Positions 54,401 to 62,070 of a stretch of DNA of 64,000 bases are shown piece by piece (within the stretch, counting starts at the first letter, position 1; every line of letters starts with the position of its first letter). The notes under the pieces were generated by a model, which did not search any database, was not told where the DNA came from, and saw only the letters and a list, made by a program, of their open reading frames with translations. The stretch is from Massilia sp. CF038. GTDB taxonomy: Bacteria > Pseudomonadota > Gammaproteobacteria > Burkholderiales > Burkholderiaceae_D. A program made the position numbers and the translations under genes. Where the stretch lies: NCBI RefSeq assembly GCF_900129765.1, contig NZ_FQWU01000002.1:930001-994000 (forward strand). Reading direction: 5' to 3'.

Positions 54401-54718
54401 ATCGGACGCTTCAATCAAGTTCTTGCTGAAGCCAAACTCAATGAAGAAGGTGGCGCTGCCTTCGTTGGCATTGGCCTCGATCTTGCTCACCCCAGGAATG
54501 CTCTGGAATGATTTTTCCATGCGGTTGACCACTTCGCGTTCGACCGTGTCAGGCGAGGCGCCCGGATACGGAATACTGACGATGATGAACGGCACTTCCA
54601 CGTCCGGATTCTGGTTGACCCGTAGCTTGGACAGGGCCAGCAGGCCCATGCACATCATGGCCAGGATCAGGACAATCGTCGCAATCGGCCGCTTGATACT
54701 GAAATCGGATAAAAACAT
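51491..54718 (-). CDS. RND efflux pump permease (HAE-1 type)
   Basis: A 1075-residue inner-membrane proton-driven exporter. It starts MFLSDFSIKRPIATIVLILAMM, has the proton-relay GVLIDDAIVVREN in TM4, the usual duplicated architecture with two large periplasmic loops, and RRLRP-like RMRLRPILMTTFALIAGMLP. The C-terminus has an additional hydrophobic segment. Together with the adaptor gene three bases upstream it forms a drug or toxic-compound pump; an outer-membrane channel is not encoded here. Confidence 0.95.
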   Translation of the reverse strand: MFLSDFSIKRPIATIVLILAMMCMGLLALSKLRVNQNPDVEVPFIIVSIPYPGASPDTVEREVVNRMEKSFQSIPGVSKIEANANEGSATFFIEFGFSKNLIEASDEIRNAIASVRYKLPTEMREPILQRADPSSEPVISLALSSSTQSHAEISRLAEDVIADRFRGIDGVSIVNVGGALKRELSVLLRAAKLREYNVSVGEVVLALRNQNTNAPVGKVRGNLDEKSIRLVGRIESPDEFQQIVVKRRGDEIVRLAQVAEIKDGFADIDSLSIRSGKPNVGISVSRSKDASTVTVADKVKAEIKVIEKELLQGGTKLEIIDDGGDRSQRSLNNVIESLVFGAILTIFVVYAFLNSWRSTLITALSLPTSVIAAFIAVWLCGFTLNFMTLLGLSLAIGVLIDDAIVVRENIVRHMERGSDRRTAALEGTAEIGLAVAATTFSIIAVFIPVAFMPGISGEWFRPFALTVTCSVLVSLVISFTLDPMLSAFWGDPPGHHNAPKKGLSRVLEKFNIWFDHQADRYGNVIAWALHHRIAMGLLAFAAFAGAIFVQGKFGGSDFLPKSDSGFIVITVRTPASSSVEYARLKMEAAAELARTIPEVKETSSRIDASGGRVRIDIGKRQTRKRSAKEIAVEMRGKIKSLVGAEFVVLDDLNQGARKPIQIEFTGPDSRKLLEIANAYMDKLREVPGAVDVGLSEQDPKNELQIELNRGLANSMGISVNDAAQALRVAFAGVEVGDWVDPTGESRDVAVRLHPDDRVNAENIERLPIAVAGSTEMVPLDQIATISMGKGPSGIAHKNGKRSIAVSANAQGRSNGEVTADAMKLAQSFAFPPGYGLELGGQGQDQKELFTSMVIALLSGIGLMYLILVMQFGSFTAPLAVMISLPLSLIGVVLALLFTGQTLNLMSMIGIIMLMGLVAKNAILLLDAARRREEEGFSREDALMDAGRMRLRPILMTTFALIAGMLPVAIGLGEGGEFYRPLAIAIIGGTITSTLLTLLVVPTFYDSIEIKRDHMAAKFHRRAARFGAVPAFLATLVEVLLFLTFIRFIYRMIMGVGRFASRGRGNAAPVALNKTV

Positions 54719-54721
54719 GGC

Positions 54722-55855
54722 TTATTTCCCCTGCACGGCGGAGGTCGAGGCGCTGGCCACCTTGGAGGCGGCCATGGTCACTTTCTGGCCATCTTTCAGG
54801 CTCGAATTCGGATTGCGCAGCACCACGTCACCAGCCGTCAGGCCGCTGCGCACTTCATAGCTGCCGGTGCGCGTATCGCGCTGGCCAACCACCAGTTCCG
54901 CCTTGTTCAGGGCATTGCCTTTCAGACGCCAGGTGTAGGACTTGTCGCCTGCCTTGACCAGCGCGCCTTCGGGCAGCATCAGCGCAGCCGTGCTTTCCGC
55001 TTCAATATGGCCTTCACCGTACAGGCCCGACACGCGCGGCTGCTGCGAATTCGGTGCAAACGCGACCAGCACTTCGACCTGGCGCGTGATTTCATTGGCG
55101 GCTGGATCGACGCGCTTGACCACGCCGCGGAATTCCTGGCCGGCGTAGCCGTTGACGCGGAAGCTGACTGGCTGCCCTACTTTGACAGCGGCAATCTTGT
55201 CAGCCGACACACGGCCTTCGAAGCGCATGCTGCGCGGATCGATCACCTTGACCAATTCCTTACCCATGGTGGCGGTGTCGCCGGCGGACACCTTGCGGTC
55301 GCTGACGATGCCGTCAAACGGCGCGCGCACCACCGTACGCGACAGTTGCTGGCGTGCCAGCGCCGCGCGCGAACGGGCGGCGGCTACTTCGCTGGCGGCA
55401 CTGTTGCGCCGTACTTCAGCGTCATCCATGGCCTGGGCGCTGGTCATGCCGGAGGCGCGCAGGGTTTTCATGCGCTCGACCTGGCGTTCAGCCTGATCGA
55501 GTGCCTGCGAGGCCGAGCGGGCAGACGCCTCGGCCGAACTGAGGTTGTCGCGAATGGCCGTTTCGTCCAGCTTGACCAGAACGTCGCCCTGTTTCACGGC
55601 TTCGCCGTTTTCTTTCAAGACTTGCAACACCACCGCAGCCACTTCCGCGCGCAGATCGGCCTTGCGCTCAGGCTGGATCGACCCGGTCACAACGGGGCCC
55701 GATGCCAGCGCGTTCGATTGCACGGTGAGGGTGTCTTCCGGAGAAATGCTGAGCTGGACTGCTTTGGCGTCCTTGCCCTCGTCCTTCTTGACATCCTTTT
55801 GACAAGCGACGAGTGCCGAGCCGATGGCCAAGGCAAGCAATGTTTTGCGCAGCAT
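54722..55855 (-). CDS. RND efflux periplasmic adaptor lipoprotein
   Basis: A 377-residue membrane-fusion protein. The lipobox is ALVAC (Cys about residue 18). The lipoyl/barrel-sandwich halves (DLRAEVAAVVLQVLKENGEAVKQGDVLVKLDE and VVRAPFDGIVSDRKVSAGDT) flank a helical hairpin at about 110-165, followed by a beta-barrel domain. It precedes and is co-transcribed with the permease gene. A GGAG site precedes the ATG. Confidence 0.95.
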   Translation of the reverse strand: MLRKTLLALAIGSALVACQKDVKKDEGKDAKAVQLSISPEDTLTVQSNALASGPVVTGSIQPERKADLRAEVAAVVLQVLKENGEAVKQGDVLVKLDETAIRDNLSSAEASARSASQALDQAERQVERMKTLRASGMTSAQAMDDAEVRRNSAASEVAAARSRAALARQQLSRTVVRAPFDGIVSDRKVSAGDTATMGKELVKVIDPRSMRFEGRVSADKIAAVKVGQPVSFRVNGYAGQEFRGVVKRVDPAANEITRQVEVLVAFAPNSQQPRVSGLYGEGHIEAESTAALMLPEGALVKAGDKSYTWRLKGNALNKAELVVGQRDTRTGSYEVRSGLTAGDVVLRNPNSSLKDGQKVTMAASKVASASTSAVQGK

Positions 55856-56023
55856 GTGAAATTCTCCGGAAATATAGATTGAAAACTACTAGCTTCCCAG
55901 TATCTCCCGCGTGGCGCGCGAGCGTCAATGCGGGAAAGGCGGAATGCATATTTGGACGACTGAAGTGCGTTTAGGCGCGATGAAATGCATTCCGGTTAAT
56001 TGAAGCCCGGAAATTTCGGTGCC

Positions 56024-56446
56024 TCAAAACTGGCTGTAAATATTGAACAGCAAGAAGCCCATGCCGATCCCGGTGGCCACGCCGCCCGTGATTTCGACCA
56101 GTGTGTGTCCCATCCGCTCGCGCAGAGTCGTATGGTTGGACGCGCCACTGGCCAGGCGGTTGATGGCAGCGGCCTGGCGTCCGACGTGCTGGCGCAAGCT
56201 GTTGGCGTCGATCATGACAATAAAGGCCAGGGTGACGGCGACCCCAAAGGCGCCGCTATCCATGCCCTCGCGCAGCGCGATCAGGGTGGCCATGCTGGTC
56301 ACCACCGCGCTATGGTTGCTGGGAAAACCGCCATTGCCGACCAAATTGAAGGCCCAGCGCCGCTGGCGCGCGCTATTGATCAAAAACTTGATGGGACCGA
56401 CCACCATCCAGGTCAGGACAGGGGTGATGAGATAGGTGATATCCAT
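56024..56446 (-). CDS. Divergent PAP2 family protein
   Basis: A 140-residue membrane protein of the YuiD/divergent PAP2 (DUF212) family. It shows KFLINSARQRRW and NGGFPSNHSAVVTSMATLIALREG, with several hydrophobic segments and a later GHTLVEITGGVATGIGMG. Probably a lipid-phosphate phosphatase-related protein of unknown substrate. Confidence 0.9.
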   Translation of the reverse strand: MDITYLITPVLTWMVVGPIKFLINSARQRRWAFNLVGNGGFPSNHSAVVTSMATLIALREGMDSGAFGVAVTLAFIVMIDANSLRQHVGRQAAAINRLASGASNHTTLRERMGHTLVEITGGVATGIGMGFLLFNIYSQF

Positions 56447-56646
56447 GGATTCCTTGATGAGCTACAGCGTGAAGGGCACGAGACGATGCTTTTATGCAAC
56501 TGAGGATTATCGCAGACCCTCCTGCGGGGCGCCAGTCTCGCGTGTCGCTCGGGCGCCGCGAAACAGACGCTTGGGCCAGAATTGCAAGAACAGAAGGTGA
56601 AAAAGGTGCATACTATGTTCACAATTGCAAATCAGTAAGGATAGTT

Positions 56647-57420
56647 GTGAAGTCCAGTGGCGTTCCCCGCAGCCGTATTCTAGTGGTCGACGACTCGGCG
56701 TTCGAGCAGCGCATGCTGGCCGAATTGCTGGGCGAATACGACCACACAGTGTTGGCTGCTTACAATGGCCCCCAAGGCTATGAATTGGCCGCCAGCGCCC
56801 AGCCTGACCTGATTTTGCTCGACGTGCGCATGCCCGACGTAGATGGCTTTGCCACTTGCCGCCTGCTCAAGGCCAACCCCGACACCGCCGCCATTCCCGT
56901 CATCTTCGTGAGCGGCGCCGACGCGGCCGAAGAAAAAGTGCTTGGCTTGTCGGTCGGCGCAGTCGACTACGTCAGCAAGCCGTTTTCCGGCGCCGAACTG
57001 GCGGCGCGCATCCAGGTGCACCTGCGCCTGGCCCGGCGCGACGACAATCCTGCGACGCTGCCCCCCTTGCCTGGCTCCAGCGCCGACCACGTGCTGGTAC
57101 TGGCCGCGCGCCAATTGATCGACACCGACCTGGCGAACGTGCCCACACTCGACCAGATCGCTGAACGGATCGGCAGCGACCGTGAAAAACTGTCCCAGGT
57201 GTTTCGCGAACAAATGGGGTGCACCGTGTTTGCCTACATCCGCGACCAGCGCATCGCACGCGGCGCGGCCTTGCTGCGCGAAACCGAAATCGACATCCAG
57301 GGCATTGCCTTGCTGCTGGGCTTTCACAGCGCCGGCAATTTCGCCACCGCCTTCCGCGAACGCAACGGCATGCCACCTAGCACCTACCGCAAGATGTACA
57401 CCACCGGCCCGCGCCACTAA
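56647..57420 (+). CDS. Response regulator with AraC-type output domain
   Basis: A 257-residue regulator. The receiver domain (residues about 8-125) has VDDSAFEQRM, the phospho-acceptor Asp in LLDVRMPDVDG, the VSGAD switch residue and the SKPF Lys. The C-terminal part is an AraC helix-turn-helix (LDQIAERIGSDREKLSQVFREQMG; GIALLLGFHSAGNFATAFRERNG). GTG 56647 is chosen as start because AAGGA lies five bases upstream and the receiver begins here. No sensor kinase gene is adjacent. Confidence 0.9.
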   Translation: MKSSGVPRSRILVVDDSAFEQRMLAELLGEYDHTVLAAYNGPQGYELAASAQPDLILLDVRMPDVDGFATCRLLKANPDTAAIPVIFVSGADAAEEKVLGLSVGAVDYVSKPFSGAELAARIQVHLRLARRDDNPATLPPLPGSSADHVLVLAARQLIDTDLANVPTLDQIAERIGSDREKLSQVFREQMGCTVFAYIRDQRIARGAALLRETEIDIQGIALLLGFHSAGNFATAFRERNGMPPSTYRKMYTTGPRH

Positions 57421-57518
57421 GTGGGCTGCGCGAGGCGTGTGTCCGGAAGGGGCCAAAACCCTTAGAATCATGACAAGGCGGCCTGCCGCCACATATTTCT
57501 TCTTGAAAGGGTCCGGCC

Positions 57519-58553
57519 ATGCGTCATTTCCGCTTGTCATTCGCAGTCACATTCGTCCTGTTGGCGCTGGCCGCATGGTGGGGCTACCAGCATGGTGGCA
57601 GCGGCGCCATGCTGTCGGCGCTGTGGATTGCGGCGGTGCTGGGCGTGCTGGAAGTATCGCTCTCATTTGATAACGCGGTCGTCAACGCCTCGGTGCTGCG
57701 CCACTGGGACCACTTCTGGCGCACCTTGTTCCTGACCGTCGGGATTCTGGTTGCCGTGTTCGGCATGCGCCTGCTGTTCCCCCTTGTCATCGTCTCGGTC
57801 GCCACCGGCATGGGCATGCTCGACGTGTGGCACATGGCGCTCGACACCCCGGCCGAGTATTCGCGCCACCTGACCGAGCACCATGCCGAAGTGGCCAGTT
57901 TTGGCGGTGCCTTCCTGCTGCTGGTGTTTCTCAATTTCCTGTTCGACGAAGAAAAGGAACTGCACTGGCTGGGCTGGATAGAAGAAAAAGTGGGCCATTA
58001 CGGTAGCGAAGGCCTGGCCGTGCTGCTGGCCCTGGGCGCCGCGTTTGCCGCCACAGCCCTGGTGCCGGAAGCGCGCAAGCTGGCCGTACTGGCGTCCGGC
58101 GTGCTGGGGGTGGCCGTGTACGTCGGGGTCGACTGGCTGAGCGGCCTGCTCGAGGAAGAAGAAGCCGATCCCACCATCGGCAAAATGATCTCGCGCGGCA
58201 GCATCGGCGGCTTTTTATACCTGGAAGTGCTGGACGCCTCGTTCAGCTTTGACGGTGTGATCGGCGCCTTCGCCATCACCAACGACGTCGTGATCATCAT
58301 GCTGGGGCTGGCCATTGGCGCCATGTTCGTGCGGTCGCTGACCGTGTTCCTGGTTGAAAAAGGCACCCTACAAGAGTTTGTGTATCTGGAGCATGGCGCC
58401 CATTACGCCATCGGCATCCTCGCGCTGATCATGTTCGCCAGCGTGCACTATGAAATACCCGAGTGGTTTACCGGCCTGTCGGGCGTGGCCTTCATCCTGG
58501 TGTCGCTCTGGTCCTCGCACCGCTACAAGCTGGGGCAGGAAGCCGAGGCTTGA
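57519..58553 (+). CDS. DUF475/TerC family membrane protein
   Basis: A 344-residue integral membrane protein with about nine hydrophobic segments. It contains the acidic motif VLEVSLSFDNAVVNASVL and the repeat-related EVLDASFSFDGVIGAFAI, the two-half signature of TerC-like proteins (metal-ion related). A GAAAGGG site precedes the ATG. Function unknown; related proteins are linked to tellurium resistance or metal export. Confidence 0.92.
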   Translation: MRHFRLSFAVTFVLLALAAWWGYQHGGSGAMLSALWIAAVLGVLEVSLSFDNAVVNASVLRHWDHFWRTLFLTVGILVAVFGMRLLFPLVIVSVATGMGMLDVWHMALDTPAEYSRHLTEHHAEVASFGGAFLLLVFLNFLFDEEKELHWLGWIEEKVGHYGSEGLAVLLALGAAFAATALVPEARKLAVLASGVLGVAVYVGVDWLSGLLEEEEADPTIGKMISRGSIGGFLYLEVLDASFSFDGVIGAFAITNDVVIIMLGLAIGAMFVRSLTVFLVEKGTLQEFVYLEHGAHYAIGILALIMFASVHYEIPEWFTGLSGVAFILVSLWSSHRYKLGQEAEA

Positions 58554-58609
58554 TATATTCGCCATAGCTGGCACAATGGGCGCGCCCTGACTAACTGACT
58601 GACACCACC

Positions 58610-58984
58610 ATGCCCATTACCAAACGCACTTCCCTCGTCCTGCTGGCTGCCCTGCTGCTGCCGGTGCTGCTGTTCGCCCTGTACACCTGGTTCACGCTGA
58701 GCTGGTCGTATTCCGAAGGCGAGCGCGCCGGCTACCTGCAGAAATTCTCGAAAAAGGGCTGGATCTGCAAGACCTGGGAAGGCGAAATCCTGCTCTCGAG
58801 CATGCCTGGCGCGATCCCCGAGCGCTTCGAATTTTCCGTGCGCGACGACGAAATCGCCCGCCAGCTGACCGCCGCCACCGGCAAGCGCGTGGTCCTCAGC
58901 TACGCCCAGCACAAAGGCGTGCCGAGCGCGTGCTTCGGCGAAACCGAGCACTTCATCACCAAAGTGACCGCCAGCCCCAACTGA
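58610..58984 (+). CDS. Small membrane-anchored protein
   Basis: A 124-residue protein with an N-terminal membrane segment (VLLAALLLPVLLFALYTWFTLSW) and a C-terminal soluble domain (SEGERAGYLQKFSKKGWICKTWEGEIL, HKGVPSACFGETEHFI). Related proteins are often misnamed 6-phosphogluconate dehydrogenase in annotations; nothing here supports that. Two cysteines may pair outside the membrane. Confidence 0.8.
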   Translation: MPITKRTSLVLLAALLLPVLLFALYTWFTLSWSYSEGERAGYLQKFSKKGWICKTWEGEILLSSMPGAIPERFEFSVRDDEIARQLTAATGKRVVLSYAQHKGVPSACFGETEHFITKVTASPN

Positions 58985-59012
58985 CGTTTTCCGGTCGGAC
59001 TCGACCGCAATT

Positions 59013-59113
59013 CTGCAATGTTTTTTAATCGGGGTCAGACCTCAATACTGCAATGTTTTTTAATCGGGGTCAGACCTCAATACTGCAATGTTTTTTAATT
59101 GAGGTCTGACCCC
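59013..59113. repeat. REP-like 35-bp repeat with inverted GGGGTCAGACCTC core
   Basis: Two direct 35-bp copies begin CTGCAATGTTTTTTAAT at 59013 and 59048 and hold the core GGGGTCAGACCTC. A third copy at 59083 starts the same way but carries the core inverted (GAGGTCTGACCCC). The second and third cores form a 16-bp perfect hairpin (59066-59081 with 59098-59113). The element lies between convergent genes and may serve as a bidirectional terminator. I recall this core as a dispersed repeat in related genomes. Confidence 0.85.
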
Positions 59114-59145
59114 GGTGTTTCTGAATGGAGTAGGATTTTTCCGGA

Positions 59146-61890
59146 TCAGAGCTTGTCCAGCGCTTGCTTGACGTAGGCGGCCCCGTTGCTGGTCGGGGCC
59201 AGGGCCAGGAAGGTTTCGTAGGCCGCTTTGGCTTTGGCCGGTTCGCCTGCCAAGGCCTGGGCGTCGCCCAGGTTGCGGTAGGCTACCGCGCGCGAGGGGT
59301 CCATCTTGACGGTGTTCTCGAACCAGCGCGCCGCTTCCTTGTAGCGCGCCTGCTTGAAGAAGACGAAGCCAAGATTGTTGGCGGCCAGCGCAAAGTCGGG
59401 CCGCAATTTCAAGGCTTCGGTAAATTCGGTCTCGGCCTCGGCATACTGCTTTTCCTTAAACAGCTGCAAACCACGGTCGTTTGCGCGCTGCGCTTGCTGG
59501 CGCATGGATGAGGGTACCGCCTGCGGCGTCACCACGGTCTGCTCCTTGCCCTGCAAATCCTTGATCGTCACTGGCGCCGCCGCCACAGGCGCCGCCTTTT
59601 CATCTGCTTTGGCCGGCTCCGGGCGCACCGCGTCGAGCTTGACGTTCATGGCGATGGCATCATTCGACAGTTGGGCCGTCTGCACGCTCAGAAACTCGGT
59701 CTCGGCCGGCAGCTCAAACACGAAGTCGCCCCCTTCCGATCCTGGCAGGCTGCCGAAGGCCGGGGTCTGGTTTGACACGCCTGCCACCGCCGGCGCCACG
59801 TACGCGGCCAGTTCGGTGGCGGTGATCAAGCCGTCGCCATTCAGGTCGCCCTTGCCGGCCAGTCCTTGCAGCAGCGTCCAGGTGAAGATCGAGTGACCAT
59901 TCGGTCCACCATCGGACACCAGCTGGTCGGCCCCGCCAGCGGTGAGCATTTGCCGCCCTACCCGCTTGGCGTTGTCGCGCAGGTAGGCGCTGGCGCCACC
60001 GCCGCGCGTCAGACCCAGGCCACTGTAGCAGGCGTCCATCACAAACAGCACGTGCTTGGCGTTCAGGCTTTCGGCGATGTTCTGGATTTCCGTCATCGGG
60101 ATCGCATCGGTGGCAAATTGCTCGGGGTCGGAATCGTACGGCACGATGTAGCCCAGGTCGCGCCCCGAGCTCAAGTGGCGAGTAGCGCCATGGCCAGCAA
60201 AGAAGACGAAGATGCGGTCGTTCTTTTGCACGCCGTGGGCCAGCTGGTCGTGGAAGGCGGCCAGAATGCCGCTGCGGGTGGCAGCCGCGTTTTCCAGCGT
60301 GACCACGCGTTCCGGCGCAAAGCCGAATTTCTCGATCAAGCTGGTTCGCACGCCCTTGGCGTCGCGCACCGCATGCTGCAGCTTGGGCCACTTGGGGTAC
60401 TCGTCGACCCCGATCACGATGGCCCAGGAGTTGGCATAGCCGGTGCTTGGCAAGACCTTGGCAGCCGGCTCGGCGCCTGCCTTGCCCACCTTGAAGGCGG
60501 TGCCGTCCCAGCCGGCGAACTGGTAGCCGTCGGCGATCAAGCGGTCCAGGATGGCCGGCAGTGCTTTGACGGCGCGCGCGTGGATGTCGTGGAACAGGAT
60601 GATGCCGCGCCCTTCCTTGTCGACCGAACGCAGCACCCGGTCGGCAATCGACGAGGGCACCGGATCGGCCCAGTCCAGCGAGTCGATATTCCACATCACC
60701 GAGCGCAGGTGGGCGCTGGCCAGGGCGTCCAGCCCTTCGCGGTTGCGCGCGCCATACGGGAAGCGGAACAGCGGCGAACGGTCGCTGTCAACGGCCTTGA
60801 GCAAGATGTCGGTGTTGACGATTTCGGCGCGCAGCTTGTCGCCACTCTGGCGCGACAGCTGGGCGTGCGAATAACTGTGATTGGCCAGCACGTGGCCGGC
60901 CGCGCGCAGCTTGCGGCTGATGGCGGCCCCGCTGCCCAGCGTGGCTTTGCCGTCGGCCCCCACCGTGCCCAGGTTCATCCCCACATTGAAGAACACGGCC
61001 GGTACCCCGTACTGCTTGAGGATGGCGGCGATTTCTTCGCTGTAGCGCTTGTGCGGGCCATCGTCGAAGGTGAGCACCACGGTTTTGGGCGGCAGCGCCG
61101 CGCCAAAGATTTCGCCCTGTTCCGGCTTGGCCGGCGAAGGTGCAGGCGCGGCCGCCTCGCTTGCCGTTTCCGCTTCCGCTTCCGGCTCCGCCTTGCCAGG
61201 GTAAGCCAGCACCACGCCGTATTCTTTCAGGATAGCGTCGCGCGAATAAATCTTTTTCAGGTGCGCCAGATAGGCGTCCCAGCGTTCGCGTTTGAGTTCA
61301 ATGCCGCGCTGCTCGTAGCGGCCGAAGATCTGGCGGATCTCCTTGTCGTAATTGCGCTCGATTTCAGTCAGCGCATCGAGGTCTTCGCTAATGCGCTTGT
61401 GGACTTTGATGGCCGGCAGCGAGGAGTCGCGCGCCACATTGGCCAGCAAGCCTTGCAGCAGTTCGCGAAACGCCAGCCGGTCGGCATCGTACAAACCGCT
61501 GTCCGATTCGATGAAGTCAAGCAGACCGTTGATGGTGTTGAAGCGGCTGGCCTGGTTCGAGCCAATCAAAGCCGCCAGCGTGCTTTCCAGCGCCGCGCTG
61601 CGTGCCTGGCTGTCATGGAACAGGGCCTGCCCAATGCGCGTGGTCTGTTCACGATGGGCTGCCGGCAGCGCGCTGTCGCCGTCCAGCAGCACGATGATCT
61701 TGCGGTAATTGGCCAGCAGTTCGCGCATGGCCACGTCGAGTGCGGCACTGCTTGACGCCGGGGTGGCGGCCACCGGGGGCGCCACTGGCGCCGGTGCGGG
61801 GGCCGTGCTGCGGCCGAAGAACATCATGCCAAGGCCAAGCGCGCCAGCCGCTGCCAGCGCGGCGCCTATCTGTACTGGGGAAAACTTCAC
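59146..61890 (-). CDS. Exported polysaccharide deacetylase-caspase-EF-hand-TPR fusion
   Basis: A 914-residue protein. An N-terminal membrane/signal segment (8-26) and Pro/Ala linker precede a helical region (50-245), a NodB deacetylase (about 268-465) with TFDDGP (Asp276/277) and HSYSH (His338/342), RFPYGAR and HDIH; then a caspase-like C14 domain (488-670) with catalytic His567 (AGHG) and Cys621 (DACYSG); an EF-hand-like DLNGDGLITATEL (682-694); and C-terminal TPRs (798-914). Catalytic residues of both enzymes are intact. It may couple wall or polymer processing to proteolysis; function unknown. Confidence 0.92.
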   Translation of the reverse strand: MKFSPVQIGAALAAAGALGLGMMFFGRSTAPAPAPVAPPVAATPASSSAALDVAMRELLANYRKIIVLLDGDSALPAAHREQTTRIGQALFHDSQARSAALESTLAALIGSNQASRFNTINGLLDFIESDSGLYDADRLAFRELLQGLLANVARDSSLPAIKVHKRISEDLDALTEIERNYDKEIRQIFGRYEQRGIELKRERWDAYLAHLKKIYSRDAILKEYGVVLAYPGKAEPEAEAETASEAAAPAPSPAKPEQGEIFGAALPPKTVVLTFDDGPHKRYSEEIAAILKQYGVPAVFFNVGMNLGTVGADGKATLGSGAAISRKLRAAGHVLANHSYSHAQLSRQSGDKLRAEIVNTDILLKAVDSDRSPLFRFPYGARNREGLDALASAHLRSVMWNIDSLDWADPVPSSIADRVLRSVDKEGRGIILFHDIHARAVKALPAILDRLIADGYQFAGWDGTAFKVGKAGAEPAAKVLPSTGYANSWAIVIGVDEYPKWPKLQHAVRDAKGVRTSLIEKFGFAPERVVTLENAAATRSGILAAFHDQLAHGVQKNDRIFVFFAGHGATRHLSSGRDLGYIVPYDSDPEQFATDAIPMTEIQNIAESLNAKHVLFVMDACYSGLGLTRGGGASAYLRDNAKRVGRQMLTAGGADQLVSDGGPNGHSIFTWTLLQGLAGKGDLNGDGLITATELAAYVAPAVAGVSNQTPAFGSLPGSEGGDFVFELPAETEFLSVQTAQLSNDAIAMNVKLDAVRPEPAKADEKAAPVAAAPVTIKDLQGKEQTVVTPQAVPSSMRQQAQRANDRGLQLFKEKQYAEAETEFTEALKLRPDFALAANNLGFVFFKQARYKEAARWFENTVKMDPSRAVAYRNLGDAQALAGEPAKAKAAYETFLALAPTSNGAAYVKQALDKL

Positions 61891-62070
61891 GGGTCACAAC
61901 CTGACATTACGGTAAGAAGTCTGAATTGTATTGCAACATTTGCCAGAACGAAAGGAGTATGCACGCCGGGTGGCGTCATTTCGCAAGCCGCTGTCACGAA
62001 TACGCAATACCAGTGTGGCAGAGTTGGCTAAGCTCATGCCAAAACCATAACAACCTGGAGACTTTCAACG

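Noticed and set aside
52331-54511. A 726-codon open frame on the plus strand opposite the RND pump
   Set aside because: Antisense shadow of a strongly conserved gene; no ribosome-binding site or domain.
58610-58984. 6-phosphogluconate dehydrogenase
   Set aside because: The 124-residue membrane-anchored protein has no NADP-binding or substrate motifs; the name is a known annotation error for such proteins.
59013-59113. Possible CRISPR array at the 35-bp repeats
   Set aside because: Only two direct copies with no spacers, and the third is inverted; it is a REP-like element.
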